64,000 nucleotides of DNA. Origin: Protonemura montana (taxonomy: Eukaryota; Arthropoda; Insecta; Plecoptera; Nemouridae). The stretch lies in assembly GCA_947568835.1 (NCBI GenBank), contig OX387604.1:8835860-8899859 (forward strand), in the 5' to 3' direction. Positions 1 through 11,603 of this stretch are shown piece after piece; position 1 is the stretch's first letter; every line of letters starts with the position of its first letter. The notes beneath the pieces were generated by a model. It worked only from the letters and a program-made list of their open reading frames with translations, did not search any database and was not told the origin of the DNA. A program made the position numbers and the translations under genes.

Positions 1-28
1 TAAGAGATTTTCTTTTCATTTTTTTTAG

Positions 29-762
29 ATGTGTCGAGGAAAAAGACAAACCAGTTGCCATGGGTTTTGGGCTCACAGTTACTTCACTGTTCGCCTTCAT
101 TCCATCCCCAATACTTTTTGGGTTCATTTTAGGTGAGTGCGTTGAGATAACTTACTGATTGAACTGTTTATTGAATGGTATCATGCAACTCTAGCAGAAA
201 GGTGCTAATATGGCTCGACCTTTCTATCCACATAGATCGGACCTGCCTCGTGTGGGGAAAAACTTGTTCCGGGACTGGAAACTGCTGGCTCTACAACGGA
301 GAGTCTCTTAGATATTTGTTAAACTTCACTGCTGCAAGTAAGTTAATAGCACTTCATAGTTAATTATTATGTTAAATGATTGAAGATATTTACTTGGTTG
401 AAAGATATGACAGCTGTATGGTGCAGATGCTCAACAGGAAGATGAGGTATTCTCAATCAGTTTGGAAATTGGAAAATCAATGTAACTACCTATCGAAATT
501 AGAAAGAGAAAACTTTTCAATTTAACCTAGGGTAATATTCGTTGTTTAAGGTTTCGTAGCTGTTGGTACATTATTCGATGGAGGAGTTTGGTACTTCGTG
601 AAGGATTTAAAGATTTTCGACGAAGAAATCGATGTGGAACTTTTCGAAACTTCCAAGACGAAAGAAGTCGCTCCTCAATTCACTGCTCCAGAAGATCCAC
701 CAGCGCCACAAGACTCTTCGATTGCTACAAAACCACCACCAGAAACGAAGACAGAGAATTAA
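29..762 (+). CDS. Organic anion transporter (OATP/Slco family), C-terminal part, 5' end outside window
   Basis: Three terminal exons of a 12-TM sodium-independent organic anion transporter of the plasma membrane are visible: 29-132, 236-337 and 551-762. The phases join cleanly (1/1 and 1/1) with acceptors TTTTAG, CATAG and TTTAAG and donors GTGAGT and GTAAGT. The first exon encodes a membrane segment containing FAFIPSPILFGFILG. The second contains TCLVWGKTCSGTGNCWLY, which matches the very conserved OATP stretch before the last helix (CxxWGxxC.GxGNCWLYD). The third encodes the final helix (VAVGTLFDGGVWYFVKDL) and a short acidic, proline-rich cytosolic tail ending PETKTEN. The stop is TAA at 760-762, and an ATTAAA poly(A) signal lies at 857-862. 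The rest of the gene is upstream of the window, so subtype and substrate cannot be told. Assignment to OATP is firm. Confidence 0.9.
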
Positions 763-3700
763 ATAACAAGGCTAACGAACGAACCTGTCAACTAAATGTA
801 TTCCATACCTTTATTTAACCATATTTTGTTAAAATGTTTTACAGATGCCAGATATTATTAAATGTTATTAAGATTGTGCGGTCCATGATACCAGGTGATA
901 CCAGCTTGCTTGCGATTATATCATTTAAAGTTGGTGGCATAGAAGTTTAGAAGGTGCGTCATGATCGTCGTTATTTTGTAACAACTGTGAAGTATTTTTT
1001 TAGGAGTTCGACGTCATTGTGATTATCAAATGTACCTGCAATTCGCAGCTTGTAGCCCAGTTGTTCGTTTCCTCAACGGACAAAATGGATTCAAGTTTTG
1101 AAATGGAACTGTACATTTTTATTGCAACCGCCAGAAAGAAATACTCACGATCAATTGGTCAATGCTGTGTTAATTTAGTTTATTTGTGTATTTCCTCGTC
1201 CATTTCGCAAGAATTTTGGGAGAGTTCCTCACTGGCAGAACGCTAATACTTCCAACCAATGAAATAAAAAAAGTAATCCAGTGACAATGTAGAAATGTCG
1301 GTCAGTAATTAAAGCGACCTTGAAATATTTTACGTAAGATTATCACCATACCATAAATATGTATATGTATTAATTAATAAATAATTTATAATATACGTTA
1401 ATTTGATATAAATTGTTAATATAAATTGGCCTGATGAAGGGTTGTCATCTGTGGCAGAACTTCATCAGAGCATAACAGAAAATAATGTCGTACACTTAGG
1501 TGTTGTGAATTCTTACTCTATGCTGAAACTTTGAAGCTACAACCTTAGAGAAAGGAATAGGTACTACCACCTTTTAGCAGTGGCATAGTCAGGATTTTAG
1601 GCTTGGCGGTGTTGGGGAGGGGTAAATTAGGGGAGCCGAATATATTTGTGATAATAGCAGTTATTTTTTGTTTTTATCTTTTTCTGATTTCATGTGGCAT
1701 GAGAAGTTGAACCTTGGTATTGACACAAAACACTGGAACAAATGGTGGGGAGCCCCAAAGAAATTCATAATCAAGGTCATATTGACCTTGCAGCCAGATT
1801 GATTGATAACTGGGTAGGAACATGTGAGCCTGATTACCTGGAATATTGCCATCTAATTGGCTGGTAATATGCATTGGTGATAATCATTTAATAAGGCGTT
1901 AATCTCTAGCCAGTCATTCGAACAACAAGATCGGTCACCGATGTGGCTGAGAAATCTTAACGCGACTGTTACAACAAACTTCATCCAAATTTTGAATGGT
2001 AGCAAAAATCAGCAGGGGAAAAATACGGTGCCAGAAGAAATGAGAGCAACGTAAAGACAAGAGCTCAATTCCAGATTTTTTTCATTTTCTAAGATATTCA
2101 TAATTTTTTACTTGCTGTAAAATATTGGTTAGCTAGCCTATCTCATGTTAAAACTCAAAGCAAAACGCTCAAGAAACTTTAAGCACAAAATATGCCATAC
2201 CCCACGTACGCTTCCTCTCACAAAAACGTAACCAAGGTTCCAAAATAGACGCATTTTTTAAATAGTACCTAGAAAAGAGGGTACCTTAGTGATCAAGAAA
2301 CAGAAATTAATAACACCAAGATACTGATGAAAAAAATATTTATGAGGATTTTCAAACAATGCTGCAAATGGGACAAATGTTTGTCTATATCTATCTTAAT
2401 CTATATTCTGACAATAGAAATGTGTAAATTTTTCTTTCTTCCAAGCAAACCACAAAATACAATTTTTAGCAAAACTCAAAAGTAACAATTTCATCAAAGT
2501 TTTTGTTAAGCTTCACAATTGATCTACACTGAATTCCATGCAAAATGTGCAACAATGATATCAGTAATGAACACCAGACCAGATTTTCTGGGATTCAGAA
2601 GTTAAAAATATATTATCAAAAGCATTAAATAGAATTATAACAGTTTTTTTTGTCAAGAGACATTGCAAATATACATGTAAAAAGAAAAACCGGTTACACA
2701 GGTCAAATAAAAAATTGGCGATATTGTATATATATATATAAATAAAATAATAATATAACATAATCTAACACCAAATACAGCCAGTGTTTCAAATTGACTT
2801 GAAAGTAAATAAAAATACAATGCAAGTATAGATATACAATGCAAGTATATTAATACCATGCAATAAGCCAGTGGTACGCGAAGCAGTACGTATGTACTCC
2901 CATGTGCGATGTGGATTATTTTCCAAATTATGTGCAAAACTTGATGAAAAATAAATAGGTCAGTATTACAATGCAAAACCATCAAGGGATTGATTATGTT
3001 TGGAAGAGAGTAGCGACATCTCTTAATCGGCTACATGTAACCAATTTTAATTCTTCTTTTCTTTCCTAGTTCTCTACTGACCAAATGGCCGACAGATTTG
3101 GATGTAAATTTCAATTCGAATCTTAGAGTTGGTCCTTTTGGGAGTAAGCAACCACAACAGTCTGTAATAATGTTGGTTTTTCATGAAGTTTTTTGGTAAG
3201 CTTACAACTTGAGTCAAATAAATGCAGAATAAATTTAAAATTAAAATTATTAGGCTTACATTTTCTTAATTATCTACAAAAATGTACCATTCCTGAAAGT
3301 TGACTGATAGTCATCACACTCATTGGCCATTGGCATTTTTCAAGAAATATTTGACATATTTCATGTACTGCTGCATTACGTACTGCAAGAAGATGTTCAT
3401 TTTTAATTCAAATGTCAAGTATGCACTCCAAAACTGGAATACTTTGTAATACTGGCCTAAAATGACGTCTGCAGTTGTATCGCAATAGGCAAATGAAATA
3501 TCTGTGCCTGATATTAGTATTACTACAGTAATGCATTAGCATAGGTAAGATATTGGGCATTCTGGGGAAAAAAGAGGAAAAGGTAGAAAGGGATGAGGTA
3601 AAAAAAGAGCGCCATTCAGTCCTCTGAAGGTCTCGAATTTGCGAGGCACTTGCAAAAAGGTCACGAGGTTGGCAGCCCTTTCAGATGAGGCGTGACTAAT

Positions 3701-3965
3701 CTTTTTCGCCGCCCTGTTTTTCAAAACCATCAACCGCCCTTTAAAAATCCTACTCTGGAGGACTTAATTGCATCATGTGCATTGTGAAGCCTATGATTGG
3801 AGCCAACCCCATTACACTATATCTATGCTAACTGAAACTAGTTTATGAATATCGTATCAAAATAATCATGGCTTATCTCAATTTTGGTTATCACCAAATA
3901 TGTGATAAACCGATTAAATGGGGCACCTCGTAAGTAAGAGTGCGGTGCATGAATTTAAGTTTCGC
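763..3965. other. Intergenic region between convergent OATP and CAP genes
   Basis: No coding exon could be supported. The stretch is AT-rich, with a (TA)n run near 2727-2740. Two short pieces look like ends of dispersed repeats: about 1575-1650 (a GTGGCATAGTCAGGATTTT stretch followed by a G-rich run) and about 3700-3760 on the minus strand (AGGATTTTTAAAGGGCGG). They resemble the 'GGCGTAGCCAGGATTTT...GGGGG' terminus common in invertebrate interspersed repeats. The short ORFs here look random. The 3' UTRs of both flanking genes must lie in it. Confidence 0.5.
1575..1650 (+). repeat. Possible dispersed-repeat terminus (AGTGGC..AGGATTTT..GGGG type)
   Basis: The segment reads GCAGTGGCATAGTCAGGATTTT followed by a G-rich stretch. 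I recognise this layout from the ends of many unclassified invertebrate interspersed repeats. No target duplication or second boundary was seen, so this is only a suggestion. Confidence 0.25.
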
Positions 3966-6900
3966 TTAGCCAAGGCTGTCGACTGAAGAAGTTGTCAAAC
4001 CCTTTCCTCCTATTGTTGTCTTGAATTGTTCGGGAACAGGATATTCCGTCTGAAACACAAAATACCAAGTGAGTAATAAGCGAGCACTACACAATTTGAT
4101 GACTTTAACTCAAGTGGAATGAATACTTACGTAATCTCCATTTGCCTTCGGAACCATAACGTTCATTTCAGAGGACTTGGAAGAAACGATTTCTACGTCC
4201 AGGGACTTAGGATTCAGATACATTTGGCAACCATCAGTTTTGTCGATACTGATGGTTGGAACTTTGTCCAACACCTGCAATACGATGCAAGACGTGGTTA
4301 GGGAAACAAAAGCAACCAGCAAATACAAATATGACCACAGCTGGAAATTACTTGCATATGCAGAGCTATCACAGGTAAAAATTGTTGCTAAATCTTACCT
4401 GCATTTGCACCGATTGGCAATTGACAAACTCAACAGAAGATACAAGAGTATCGAAAATGACTGAAGTCTTTTTGCACGAATCCAAGATAACGGCATTCAG
4501 CTTTCCCTTGATGGTCAAAGTTGAGTCTTGACATTTAAACACGTAAACCATGTTGTTCATTTCTGCTCCATCAATCACTAGTCCATGATTGCTCTTTTGA
4601 TATTCCTAAAACATTCGTCAGAGAACGTTTAAGTCGATGCCTAATCGAAAAAAATAAAATACAATCGAGACAATTCGTCTGAATCACCGAACAACTGAAC
4701 AACCGAGATGGCTTGGACTAAACCGCAAGGGTACACTCACCACAAGCCATTTCTTTCCCTCTTTTACAAAGACTGGTGCCTTGTCCAGCGGTTTTGATGG
4801 CGCTACTGACGTCGTAGTCGACGATTGCGGCGTCTTGAAGGGCGCTGGTCCTGATCGCAGAGCCGTGTTTTTATGCGTCTGCATGTCAGCGGAAACTTTC
4901 TTCAGTGCTAGAAATCAACGAGCCAATCTAATTAAGATTTCACCTACCACTGGGCAAAGAGAAAAGAGATTGTATGGGGTCTGTGCCAAGCAGTGATAAG
5001 TATAGTAGTTGTGACATAGATTGAGAACTGAAACTGCTTTCTATTGTAATATTAGCCGTTTCTGGTTTGAAACCAGTGGTGTTTGCATTGATGTTCCTAA
5101 AGGGTGCTCCAATGCATCAGCCACCACCACTGTTTATAAGCAATTATCTTCATTCATACTGCAATTGTTGGTAATTTAGAGAATAAAAATCCTATATTAA
5201 TTAAACTACCCTTTATACATTTATACGAAGCCAGCCTAGCTATCATAATAAAAATACACGCTTACCTCGTGAAAAAAAGAGCTCATTAGCATATTCCCCA
5301 CTCAAATTATAATAAGCCAAGACCTATACCTTCTCAGCTCAAGATAATTGAAAGACACTTACATAAAGTGATTCCTTCCCCGCGGTTGATTTCAGCGAAA
5401 AGTGCTGATCTGTCTTTGCCATCATCGATGACGGTGGGGTCACCCACTGGAAGCACTGGGGGTGGGGGTGGCATACCACCCGGGGGAGGAGGTGGTGGTC
5501 CAGAATTTTTTTTACCTACAACAAAACTAGTAATTACCTACCAACTCACCATCTAGGTAATGACAATAACAAATATCATTAGCTTTTCAATTTAATAAGA
5601 AACAATTTAAATCAATTAATATCAAATAACAAAGTATTCAGTAGCAAATATTTTCTTTCTAGAAAATCCTGTTAGTTAGGTATTAAGTTCAAGGATTTTT
5701 CTATGCTTTAAAGATATAAGCAACAGCATTCAACAATTCATGCAAGAACTCACCAGCAGCTCCATAATTTTACATGCAAGCAGATGTTTGGATAAGAAAC
5801 CATAAGAACCCACAGCAAGAAGCCACACAATATGCCGCAAAGAGCCGCTGTGAAGATCATATCGATTGAAGAGACATCAGGAGAGAAAAGAAGGGGACAT
5901 GTGCAGAGTCACTTGCAGCAAGTGCATTGGATAATGTGGTTAGATTTCAAATGAATATGACAAGGAATGACACGGTAGTTTAAAACAAATCCATGCTTTA
6001 TTCACTACACCTTATGACTATTTAAGCAAACCATTCCTTTCTGCAAAGTAGGGTTTAGTTATTATTCTTATTCCTTACCGCCCCAGACTAAACCAGTCGT
6101 GTGATATTGCTTGACAAACTGCTGCAGTTCAGTCAACGTTTGCACCCACGCTCTCACCCATTCTACATGCACCTTGTCTTTTTCTTTGAAGTCTTTCAAA
6201 ACTCGATTGGTGTAAAATTGTCCGGCGTCATTCATTTCCTTGACGTATGGTGCAGGCGTGGGGCTCTGAAAAAACAATTTGAAACCATGAAGATCATTTT
6301 ATCACCACAAAACCAATCTTCTGCAAGCATGGAAAAAAATTGATTTCTTACGACAGCCACCCATCCAAGGGCAGGAATGCTCTCACTGATCGCAGAGAGA
6401 TGGTTGAAATTTGGTGATCCACGGTTCGTTTCTCGGAATGACTGGATAGCTTCGATTTTCAATGATGTTGGCTGGAGGGCAGAGCTGGCAGCTGCTTGGG
6501 ACCCCGGAGCAGGTGACACGCTTGCATCGGTTAGGTAACGTTCTTGAGCCCTAACAGAAAGAGGTTATTTTTGTAACGCTTTGACATGTGGAAATATTTA
6601 CAATGTAATCGCCGACTCTACTCACTTGAAAGCATCGGCAACTAGATTTGCATGAGTTGCAACATCTCCTCCAATTTTGGAAGAACATAATATGTACTTA
6701 GCCAGGGGACCGGCCACGATATCTTTGAATGCCGTGACGCTCATGGTGGTTTCTACTACACTGTAAAGGAAGAGCAAATTAATTTTGTTCACTCACACTT
6801 TTATAACAAGTAGTTTCTACAGACAAAAGAACTAGAAGAAAATATGCTGCTAACCAATAATCATGCAGGAAAATGTTGCGATATTTTTGATTGGGTAGTT

Positions 6901-8212
6901 TGCAGTCAGTTACAATACTTTTCATGGGATCTAAATTTCAAATAAAAACCAAGGGGAATGTTAAGTGTAATACTTGATGAAAGGCACAGTTCTCTACCTG
7001 TGGATGGGACTAGTTGGTGAAATATCAATGTCAACAACAGTGACGGTATTTGATGAGTTGGATTTTTGTAAAGTTGAAGAACTTTCTTCGAGACGGAAAG
7101 CGACCTGTTCTAATCGATTGATTAACCCTTCGAGTTGTCTAGATGTATCAGAATCCAAGAGGGAACCTAAACAGATAAAACGTTTAAATTCAAAATGTTT
7201 TTGGACTTTTAAAAAATATCTCTCTCTAACCATTTAATTGTTTCGACGAATATTTCCGGATATAATATTTTCAAGTGATTTTTTAAGTGGAATGAGAAAC
7301 AGTTATTAGCACTCATTGCAAGTTGATTGAAAAGGCTGTGGAATTCGATAAAACCAGCCAAATACATAGAAAAATCCAAACTATAGATAATTAATGAAAA
7401 TACGAATGCTTATACGAACCACCAGCGATGGTGGGCCCCAGGGGATCGAACCTTACTTTGTGTTCATTACCAGCTTGGGAAGCTAGAAGAAGATCAGAGA
7501 AAAATCTATGCCGTCTCATCGCAAGTTCGTCTCTACCAACTGGTGTGGCAGGAGGTTCCTGGGTGCCCCCTAACTCAAATACATCATCTTCGTCCTGACT
7601 CAACCACTGTGGTAATGCGCTTAAGCTAGCACCCCTTTTCGACGGGTGGGGGGTAGCAGACGTGCCCCGCGGAATTATCTCGCAGCCCGACAAAATAGCA
7701 CCAGATGAAAGCAAATCTTGAGCCAGCTCATCAGGTATGCCAATACAATTTCCTGGAATAATGGGTGCCACTTCTGGCAATACTGCAACTTCTTTGGCTA
7801 CTTCACTTGGTTTTTCAGAAACTTCTATTACATCCTTTTTTGACATCATGCCTAAATTTTCTGTTGGTGGATCTGCCAGTTGAATAGGTGCTGTGTTATA
7901 ATTCCCAGGATCATTAATAATTATCTCAGGTAGAGCTTCTTTGGGCGATATCTCTTTGGTTACAGTAACAGGTTGCTCCTCTTGCTCATGTTTAGATTCA
8001 GGCTCAGGTTCAGGCTCAGGTTCAGGTTCAGGTGGAGGCTCTGTTATTGTAACTCCAGGAACAGAAGTTCCCCCTTTAGCCTTCTGACCCGGCAATTCTG
8101 CCACACAATTACTTTGTCCGCTATCATCTTTCTTATCCACACCAGCCTCTTGGTTATTCTCTTGCTTCTTCTTAGTTTTAGTGTTTTGGCATCCACAGCA
8201 GTTTTTAAACAT
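3966..8212 (-). CDS. capt: Adenylyl cyclase-associated protein (CAP, actin-monomer recycling factor), long isoform
   Basis: CAP binds actin monomers and cofilin-actin and recycles G-actin in the cytosol. Ten coding exons on the minus strand: about 7420-8212, 6998-7166, 6626-6760, 6352-6550, 6079-6265, 5363-5515, 4741-4907, 4399-4605, 4131-4274 and 3966-4049. All phases join. The protein is about 745 aa. The N-terminal helical-oligomerisation motif is in the second exon ([18 protein letters not shown]). The folded CAP_N domain follows ([28 protein letters not shown]). A proline stretch (GPPPPPPGG) with a WH2-like segment comes next, then the C-terminal beta-helix CARP domain ([18 protein letters not shown]) and the ending TTSSVDSLG. 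The first exon adds some 264 residues that are not part of the core CAP fold and probably define a long isoform. The donor of that exon is ambiguous (GTGGTT after 7423 or GTTCGT after 7420); both keep frame. Short isoforms would need another first exon, which I did not find. Confidence 0.9.
7420..8212 (-). other. CAP long-isoform N-terminal exon, Cys-rich start and PE repeat
   Basis: This exon encodes the start [16 protein letters not shown], with three cysteines in the first eight residues followed by a lysine-rich stretch. Further on comes a Pro-Glu alternating run at about residues 60-73, then an acidic, disordered-looking segment. Such a start could be S-acylated and membrane-binding, but that is inference. 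The reading frame is open over the whole exon, and the splice into the conserved CAP helix exon keeps frame. The in-frame GGC/CAG-rich repeat DNA lies at about 7990-8035. Confidence 0.75.
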
Positions 8213-8639
8213 GATTATAGATTAGAGCAGAATGTGTATTTATCTAGATCGTATCACGCAAGCTAATTTACAGTTGTACCAAGAACTTGTTAATGCGGGG
8301 GCGCTTCAGTAATCGCGCTGTGAACCTTGCCCAGGTAAATTGCACTCAAACTACTTGAAGCGATATTAATTAACAGTTCGTTCGATCTAGGTTAGCGCCT
8401 CAACAAATAATAGTAATATGTGTATTGTTGTGATAAAGAAGATAGGTACTGTGAACCAATTTAAAAAGTGCCGCTCTAGCTAGCCACAGTTATCATTCGC
8501 CAGAAACATGGAACAAAGGCCCGTCGAGCATGAGTAAATAGAGCATCAAATACCTAATAATATCCAAAACACGACATTTTAGCAATGAAAACGCGTTTTT
8601 GTCTCTTGTTTCGAAAAACACAGAAACGTTCACTAATTT

Positions 8640-9120
8640 TTAGGTCGTTTAGAGGTAAGCACCCCGCCTATCACACCCTCCACCGGCGAATCTAAATCGA
8701 ATCAAAACCGGATTTCATATCACTCGAGAACAGCTCACACTTGATATCTGCACTGATAAGCAAAGATTATGATAACGCTATCAAATCGACACCAACTTAT
8801 TTCCTAATCTAAATTCTTGCAATCCTGGACGCCTCGCCCATCCCTGTAGCTGCAGATCACCTGCATGCTGAAGCCAGAGATAGGTGGGCGGGTACGGTAC
8901 GGGTTTGGGATAGAGCTAGCATCTATCGGAGGGGACCTCTACTGTTGGGTCATTACGCATGGTTGGTGTGTACGAGCTCCGACTCTCGCACGCAGCCTCA
9001 CAACGAGCCACCCTGCCTCCCCCCACGTAGCAGGACCACGGCATGCCGGCCGGCTAGTTGAAAACCTTGAAGCTGCTACCCCCCTGTCTGCTGTTCTGTC
9101 TACCACAACAGTCTAGTCTG
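8640..9120 (-). promoter_or_regulatory. GC-rich block, candidate CAP promoter / 5' UTR
   Basis: The block is clearly richer in GC and CpG than its surroundings and lies 430-900 bases upstream of the CAP long-isoform ATG. No unambiguous TATA or initiator was identified. The call rests only on composition and position. Confidence 0.35.
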
Positions 9121-11229
9121 TCTCATGTTGGCAAGCGCACTGCCAAAAACTGCGTATACGTTGGCATGTGGCAGTGAAGATTTAGATTTAATTTGATCAG
9201 GACATTTTGTGGCACGACATTTCGTATGGTAGAACATTTTAAGGTACAAGAATTGGACAGGACAGAATCCACACATAAGGCTTTGGATTCCGATACCCTC
9301 TTTCGCCCCTCCCAACGTACCGGCAGACTGTTTCATTCAACTAAGTAGATTTGGACTTCATGGAATAAGTAAGCAAAGCCAGAAATAAAACAAGTACAGG
9401 CCAGTTCAGCGAGCCAGCTACTGAACCACCAACGTCATACAGCACACACCAAAAAAATAAGCTGTGTCAGTTGACCGCAAATTCATTCAATAGTTAAGAA
9501 ATGGTAATTTTCAAAATTTACCCTGGAAAGTGTTTTTTTTTTTCTTTTTAATTATAATAAGCAAGTTGTGAGGGACTTGTCAAAGTTTATCGCCAAACAA
9601 CCTAAGTCAACAATTTTTTCAGAAAAACGCAATTTTTATGAGCTTCAAAAGGAGAGCGTTTAGTTCTTATTTATTGGCGTAGCTGCAAGTACGCGAGTTT
9701 TTTTTAGGCCAGGTATGAAAGCAGTAGTTACAACTATGGGTACGTTACCATGTATAGTCATGAAACGAAACTGATATTTATCGCCAGAAAATACTGAATG
9801 GTACTCTGACTCAGATACAAACGATCTCATCATCTGGGCTCTAAAATTAGGCATTTACCTCAATGAATCACTCACAATAGGTACGCGTGACATCACATAG
9901 ATACATCGCGGGTATAAAATTAATAGTGTCATCGACATGTAGAGAACATTTAGCGGGGACGGGATGTTACGACATTGTCCAGACTTTACACAAGGAATGA
10001 GATGGAAAAACACACATTTATAAAACAATGCGTTTTAGTTGCTACTACTTACGTGTTCCTCCTTCTGAATCTCGTAGAGATATGAATATTACAGATAATT
10101 ATTGAATGCGGACAGGTGCCAATGCTGAGTCATATGATAATTTTAATCTGGTTTTATATCGATTCTAAAAACATTTCTTTGCAAGATCTGAAGATAAAAA
10201 CTAACAAGCGCAATCAAAAAAAGAACCAAATTACATCAGTAATACGTTATTTTATTTTTAAATCAGTAACGTCTATGTTTGTGACACCCGATCTATTGTT
10301 TTCGAGAGCATGACACATAGGCTGACAGTAAAAAATTCGGAATTAACAATACAACAGAAACGCCGGTGTTATAAGTCAAACCACAAAGTCTGAATGACAA
10401 TTTGGCATGTTAGTAGCGTGTACACTACATATACAGTAACTAATAAAACAGCTGTTATTCGTACCTTTGAAAAATAAGAAGTTGATATGGCGTAAATTCA
10501 CTACAAATTAAATTTAAGTTCCAAACGTCACTGCACTTATTGCCCTGCTGGGCGTTTACACTTGGCAGATAAAGCGTAGTGAAGTCAAAACAAAGCTTAA
10601 AGGATTTTGTAACAATGGGTTAGAAAATTGATTCTTAACAGCAAAGAAAAAGAATAAAAAGACTAATCGTTATTTGTGACTAAGAAGTTATAGCATTTCA
10701 GATTTTTTAAGTATTCGTGATATTAATGGTGCATTAAAATAGTTTCTCAGTTTACTCGAGAGTGTGCGACTAGAATGCACTACTTATGCTGCCACCTACA
10801 TTCAAAATTCTTAACTATATCGCTTACATTTTTTGAACTGGTGTTCATGGATCTGAAAATTGAATTGCAAGAATTCTGATAACTACTCGAATATCGAAAT
10901 TATTGCACACTGTCACAAAGTAACTGAAAAAATCCTTATATCTATCAATAATATGTAGTTCTAGACTATACTGTTTTACTATTTGAAGGTCTTATTTATA
11001 TAGGTTGCAACTTGCAGTTATTCTTACATTTATTATTACACTGCTTTCATGAACCAGTTGAACGTTTGGATACAATCCCATCCCAAAAAATCGGAATTTG
11101 TTTTTAAGGAACTGTTGACAGTTCATAAGCCTAGGCTTATGATGTAATTTATATTTTCTGAAAGTAATTACTGTCCCTACAGAACAATTACTGTTCACTT
11201 CCGTGTCAAGACACATTTACGGGTCATGC

Positions 11230-11603
11230 CACCTTGAAAGTTATTGCTGATTAAATGTTTGGAACAACCTGCGGTTCTCTGGGTTAGTCAGACGTTTGCA
11301 ACGTGCGCTCACAACAGCTGTGAAGTCCATTCTTACCCGTGGAACGTCGATCCAGAACGCGGGAAACATAAAATTGTGTCTGTTTGGCGAACACGATTTT
11401 AGGTCGATCAATTGCGTCGAGCGTTGTGTTGCGCCGGCGTCCCGACGCCTTCTCTCGAAATAGCATTCAATGGACCAGATAGGACTTCTGCGTAACCACT
11501 AGGAAACCGACTGGACGGATTTCATTATTTAGGCTAAGTTAATCTAGCCAATTGTTTCCAACGTAGCTGCAACCTGAAAAGACTTCTGACGTATCACAAT
11601 AAA
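11230..11603 (+). promoter_or_regulatory. Candidate glutaminase promoter / 5' UTR
   Basis: A CpG-containing segment directly upstream of the glutaminase ATG (11604), with GC content above the flanking AT-rich DNA at about 11280-11460. No acceptor site just before the ATG was obvious, so the 5' UTR is probably continuous with the first coding exon. Confidence 0.35.

Larger units (their letters stand above)
8213..11603. other. Divergent intergenic region, CAP and glutaminase 5' flanks
   Basis: No coding exon is supported. A GC/CpG-richer block at about 8640-9120 stands out from the AT-rich background and is the best candidate promoter or first-exon area for CAP. A second CpG-containing block at about 11230-11560 precedes the glutaminase start. 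A 64-codon ORF on the minus strand at 9660-9854 has no recognisable similarity and is probably chance. Confidence 0.5.

Noticed and set aside
2653..2985. 110-codon minus-strand ORF rich in Tyr, Ile and Leu
   Set aside because: The residues reflect AT-rich DNA and include a (TA)n run; no family similarity or exon signals.
7973..8266. 97-codon plus-strand ORF rich in Arg, Phe and Leu
   Set aside because: Complement of the Pro-Glu repeat and start of the CAP long exon, not a gene.
9660..9854. 64-codon minus-strand ORF
   Set aside because: No recognisable similarity, no splice context and AT-rich surroundings; expected by chance.
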